From CALWOS01 sp963595735 (GTDB taxonomy: Bacteria > Bacillota > Clostridia > Oscillospirales > Oscillospiraceae): a DNA stretch of 25,070 nucleotides. The stretch covers positions 1 through 25,070 of the forward strand of contig CAVBJJ010000028.1 in assembly GCA_963595735.1 (NCBI GenBank), in the 5' to 3' direction. This document shows positions 21,896 through 25,070 of the stretch, one piece after another. Position 1 is the stretch's first letter; each line of letters opens with the position of its first letter. A program made the translations under genes and the position numbers. Below the pieces are notes generated by a model, which worked only from the letters and a program-made list of their open reading frames with translations, had not been told where the DNA came from and did no database searches.

Positions 21896-23968
21896 ATGTC
21901 AAGAAAATATTCCCTTGAAAAGACCCGCAATATCGGCATCATGGCCCATATTGACGCTGGTAAAACTACAACAACGGAGCGTATCCTGTTCTACACCGGT
22001 GTAAACTACAAGATCGGTGAGACCCACGAGGGTACCGCGACGATGGACTGGATGGAGCAGGAGCAGGAGCGTGGTATCACCATCACCTCCGCAGCAACGA
22101 CTTGCTCTTGGAAGGATCATCGTATCAACATCATCGACACCCCGGGTCACGTGGACTTCACCGTTGAGGTCGAGCGTTCCCTGCGCGTGCTGGACGGTTC
22201 TGTTACCGTCATGTGCGCCAAGGGCGGCGTGGAGCCCCAGTCCGAGACTGTATGGCGTCAGGCTGACCACTACCGGGTTCCCCGTATGATCTATGTCAAC
22301 AAAATGGACATCATGGGCGCCGACTTCTATAATGTCATGAACATGATTTATGACAGACTGAAGTGTAACGCAGTTCCCATCCAGCTGCCTATCGGCGCCG
22401 AGGCGGATTTCCGCGGCATCGTGGATCTGGTGGAGATGCAGGCAGATGTCTATTATGATGACTTGGGTCAGGATATGCGCGTGGAGGAGATCCCCGCGGA
22501 TATGCTGGAGCTGGCACAGGAATACCGCACCAAGCTCATTGATGCGCTCGCCGACCTGGACGATGAGATCATGGAGCTGGCGCTGGAGGAGCAGGAAATC
22601 CCCACGGCAAAGATCCGCGAGGTTCTGCGCCGCGGTACCATCGACAACGCCCTGGTGCCTGTCGTCTGCGGTACTTCCTATAAGAATAAAGGTGTGCAGA
22701 AGCTGCTCGATGCAATCGTGGACTTCATGCCCGCCCCCACGGATGTCCCTGCCATCAAGGGCGTCAATCCCAAGACCGATGAGGAGGAGGAGCGTCCTTC
22801 CGACGATAGCGCCCCGTTCTCCGCACTGGCATTTAAGATCATGACCGACCCCTATGTTGGTCGTCTGTCTTTCTTCCGTGTGTACTCCGGTACCCTGGAT
22901 ACCGGTTCTACTGTGCTCAATGCCACCAAGAACCAGCGTGAGCGTATCGGTCGCATCCTGCAGATGCACGCAAACCACCGTGAGGACATCGAGCGTGTCT
23001 ACTCCGGTGATATCGCCGCTGCGGTCGGCCTGAAGAACACCACCACCGGTGATACGCTGTGCGACCCCGCACATCCTGTCATTCTGGAGTCCATGGAGTT
23101 CCCTGAGCCCGTTATCCGCGTTGCGATCGAGCCCAAGACCAAGGCCGGTCAGGAGAAAATGGGTGTTGCTCTGGCCAAGCTGGCAGAGGAAGATCCCACC
23201 TTTAAGACCTACACCGATGAAGAAACGGGTCAGACCATCATCGCCGGTATGGGCGAGCTTCACCTGGAGATCATCGTGGATCGTCTGCTCCGCGAGTTCA
23301 AGGTTGAGGCCAATGTGGGTAAGCCCCAGGTTTCCTACAAGGAGACCATCACCCGCACCGTCGATCACGAGTGCACCTTCAAGCGGCAGTCCGGTGGTTC
23401 CGGTCAGTTCGCCAGCGTTAAGATCATTGTCGAGCCCAATGAGACCGGTAAGGGTTATGAGTTCGAGAATAAGGTCAGCGGCGGTTCCGTTCCCAAGGAA
23501 TTCATCCCCTGCGTCGATCAGGGTATCCAGGGCGCGCTGCAGGCCGGTGTGTTGGCTGGCTATCCCGTTGTGGATGTAAAGGTCACGCTGTATGATGGTA
23601 AGTACCACGAGGTCGACTCCTCTGAAATGGCGTTTAAAATCTGCGGTAGCATGGCGTTTAAGGAAGCCTGCCAGAAGGCAGCTCCCGTTCTGCTGGAGCC
23701 CATCATGAAGGTCGTCGTCACGGCGCCGGATGAGTACATGGGCGATGTTATGGGTGACCTGAATGCCCGTCGTGGTATGATCCAGGGCACCGATATCCGC
23801 AATGGCGCTGCCGAGATCACGGCGCATGTCCCCCTGAGTTCCATGTTCGGTTATGCAACCGATCTGCGAAGCAAGACCCAGGGTCGCGCCAACTACAGCA
23901 TGGAGCCCAGCCATTATACCGAGCTGCCCAAGTCTCTGCAGGACGAGATCGTCAACAGCAGAAAATAA
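21896..23968 (+). CDS. fusA: Translation elongation factor G
   Basis: This 690-residue GTPase translocates tRNA and mRNA on the ribosome and helps recycle ribosomes. The G-domain motifs are AHIDAGKTT (17-25), the switch I threonine T62 in RGITIT, DTPGH (81-85) and NKMD (135-138). Domain II follows from about residue 290, and domains III-V from about 400, including the domain IV tip region around GKYHEVDSSEMAF. The length and order are those of canonical EF-G, without the changes seen in tetracycline-protection proteins. AGGAGAG precedes the ATG at 21896, which is only 21 bases after the rpsG stop, so it belongs to the rpsL-rpsG-fusA transcript. Confidence 0.97.
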   Translation: MSRKYSLEKTRNIGIMAHIDAGKTTTTERILFYTGVNYKIGETHEGTATMDWMEQEQERGITITSAATTCSWKDHRINIIDTPGHVDFTVEVERSLRVLDGSVTVMCAKGGVEPQSETVWRQADHYRVPRMIYVNKMDIMGADFYNVMNMIYDRLKCNAVPIQLPIGAEADFRGIVDLVEMQADVYYDDLGQDMRVEEIPADMLELAQEYRTKLIDALADLDDEIMELALEEQEIPTAKIREVLRRGTIDNALVPVVCGTSYKNKGVQKLLDAIVDFMPAPTDVPAIKGVNPKTDEEEERPSDDSAPFSALAFKIMTDPYVGRLSFFRVYSGTLDTGSTVLNATKNQRERIGRILQMHANHREDIERVYSGDIAAAVGLKNTTTGDTLCDPAHPVILESMEFPEPVIRVAIEPKTKAGQEKMGVALAKLAEEDPTFKTYTDEETGQTIIAGMGELHLEIIVDRLLREFKVEANVGKPQVSYKETITRTVDHECTFKRQSGGSGQFASVKIIVEPNETGKGYEFENKVSGGSVPKEFIPCVDQGIQGALQAGVLAGYPVVDVKVTLYDGKYHEVDSSEMAFKICGSMAFKEACQKAAPVLLEPIMKVVVTAPDEYMGDVMGDLNARRGMIQGTDIRNGAAEITAHVPLSSMFGYATDLRSKTQGRANYSMEPSHYTELPKSLQDEIVNSRK

Positions 23969-23971
23969 GTC

Positions 23972-24000
23972 TTGCATTTACAGGCATTATCCTGTAAAAT
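23972..24000 (+). promoter_or_regulatory. Probable separate tuf promoter
   Basis: TTGCAT and TAAAAT are separated by 17 bases, and the spacer and -10 form the inverted repeat TTTACAGG (23977-23984) with CCTGTAAA (23991-23998). As DNA it may be a promoter with an operator; as RNA it may be a small hairpin behind fusA. The 112-base fusA-tuf gap supports separate control. Confidence 0.5.
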
Positions 24001-24017
24001 GTACGCAGAATGCGAAT

Positions 24018-24041
24018 TTGCGCAGTTGCGCACCTTGCGCA
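24018..24041 (+). repeat. Three copies of TTGCGCA in the tuf leader
   Basis: Identical TTGCGCA units lie at 24018-24024, 24026-24032 and 24035-24041. Each contains the palindrome TGCGCA, so any two can pair. They stand 40 bases before the tuf start codon and just after the predicted promoter. Confidence 0.7.
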
Positions 24042-24080
24042 CCTATTTCTATCAATTAAAATTTAAGGAGGAATCTTTCC

Positions 24081-25070
24081 ATGGCGAAGGAAATGTTTAA
24101 CCGTACTAAGCCCCATGTCAACATCGGTACCGTTGGTCACGTTGACCACGGTAAGACCACTCTGACCGCTGCCATCACCAAGTGGCTGGCTCTGCAGGGT
24201 CAGGCCGAGTTCGAGGATTATGCAAGCATCGACAAGGCTCCCGAAGAGCGTGAGCGTGGTATCACCATCAACACCGCTCATGTTGAGTACGAGACCGCTG
24301 CTCGTCACTACGCCCATGTTGACTGCCCGGGCCACGCCGACTATATCAAGAACATGATCACCGGTGCTGCCCAGATGGACGGCGCCATCCTGGTTATCGC
24401 CGCTTCCGACGGCCCCATGGCTCAGACTCGTGAGCACATCCTGCTGGCCCGTCAGGTTGGCGTTCCCGCCATCGTTGTCTTCCTGAACAAGTGCGATCAG
24501 GTTGACGATGAGGAGCTGCTGGATCTGGTCGAGATGGAAGTTCGTGAGCTGCTCAGCGACTACGACTTCCCCGGCGACGATGTTCCCATCATCAAGGGTT
24601 CTGCTCTGAACGCTCTGGTCTGCGAGTCCACCGACCCCGCTGCTCCCGAGTATGCCTGCATTGCCGAGCTGATGGATGCGGTTGACAACTATATCCCCAC
24701 TCCCGAGCGTAAGTCCGACCTGCCCTTCCTGATGCCCGTCGAGGATGTCTTCACCATCACCGGCCGTGGTACCGTTACCACCGGTCGTATTGAGCGTGGC
24801 CAGGTTCGCGTGGGCGACAAGGTCGAGATCGTTGGTCTGAAGGAAGACCGCACCGAGACCACCGTTACCGGTATCGAGATGTTCCACAAGTCTCTGGAGT
24901 ACGGTGAGGCTGGCGACAACGCAGGTACTCTGCTGCGTGGTGTCAACAAGACCGATGTTGAGCGCGGCCAGGTTCTGGCTGCTCCCGGCAGCATCAACCC
25001 CCACACCAAGTTCGTGGGTCAGGTGTATGTCCTGTCCAAGGAAGAGGGCGGCCGTCATACTCCTTTCTTC
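24081..25070 (+). CDS. tuf: Translation elongation factor Tu (cut by the window end)
   Basis: The first 330 codons of a protein that is usually about 400 residues are present. EF-Tu carries aminoacyl-tRNA to the ribosomal A site as a GTP complex. GHVDHGKT (19-26), the switch I ERGITIN with T62, DCPGH (81-85, with catalytic H85) and NKCD (136-139) are intact. Domain II begins near residue 210 with the RGTVTTGRIERG block, and the start of domain III is included. AAGGAGG lies 9 bases before the ATG. No stop occurs before the window end. Codon use is strongly biased, as expected for the most abundant protein. It follows fusA in the usual str order but seems to have its own promoter. Confidence 0.98.
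   Translation, partial: MAKEMFNRTKPHVNIGTVGHVDHGKTTLTAAITKWLALQGQAEFEDYASIDKAPEERERGITINTAHVEYETAARHYAHVDCPGHADYIKNMITGAAQMDGAILVIAASDGPMAQTREHILLARQVGVPAIVVFLNKCDQVDDEELLDLVEMEVRELLSDYDFPGDDVPIIKGSALNALVCESTDPAAPEYACIAELMDAVDNYIPTPERKSDLPFLMPVEDVFTITGRGTVTTGRIERGQVRVGDKVEIVGLKEDRTETTVTGIEMFHKSLEYGEAGDNAGTLLRGVNKTDVERGQVLAAPGSINPHTKFVGQVYVLSKEEGGRHTPFF

Noticed and set aside
24018..24041. Short CRISPR-like array
   Set aside because: Units are 7 bases with 1-2 base gaps, far too short for CRISPR repeats and spacers, and no cas gene is present.

Overview
The window looks like a chromosomal segment from a moderately GC-rich Gram-positive anaerobe of the class Clostridia, most likely the Oscillospiraceae or relatives. 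The grounds are the AGGAGG-type ribosome binding sites, the TTGACA/TATAAT promoters with 16-18 bp spacers, the Gram-positive insertion in ribosomal protein S12, an ATP-type PEP carboxykinase, an SLH-domain surface protein and the order rpoB-rpoC-rpsL-rpsG-fusA-tuf. The taxonomic call is inference. A 36-base run of N inside rpsG shows that this is a draft assembly.

Positions 1-3100 hold a two-gene minus-strand unit (a CrtO-like membrane acyltransferase followed by a glyoxalase I-like enzyme), then pckA on the plus strand with its own promoter, a hairpin leader and a strong bidirectional terminator. Positions 3100-4900 hold a minus-strand lipoprotein of the DUF3298/RsiV-like type and a BmrR-like MerR regulator. 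Upstream of merR is a textbook MerR operator-promoter with a 19-bp spacer that points rightward. No recognisable gene follows it, only a long hairpin and about 0.8 kb of hairpin-rich DNA that ends in a strong terminator at 5713-5755. This is the least explained part of the window.

Positions 5800-8520 carry rlmD (minus strand, 23S rRNA methylation) divergent from a class I aminotransferase. Positions 8531-11230 are a compact metal-efflux operon: promoter, inverted-repeat operator over the start site, a free HMA metal-binding protein, a Zn/Cd-type P1B ATPase without its own N-terminal metal-binding domain, and a CadC/SmtB-like repressor with two apparent metal sites. Positions 11253-12650 hold a secreted SLH-domain protein and tRNA-Leu(GAG), both on the minus strand.

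Positions 12800-25070 are core information-processing genes on the plus strand. rpoB and rpoC overlap by one base and are followed by a terminator. A new promoter then drives rpsL, rpsG and fusA, and tuf has a further promoter and is cut by the window end. rpoB is preceded by its own promoter and a structured leader rather than by rplJ-rplL, and no L7Ae-like gene lies between rpoC and rpsL. The two flanks of the N run in rpsG share a 7-base overlap. Merging them restores a 156-residue S7, so the gap is almost certainly an assembly artefact.
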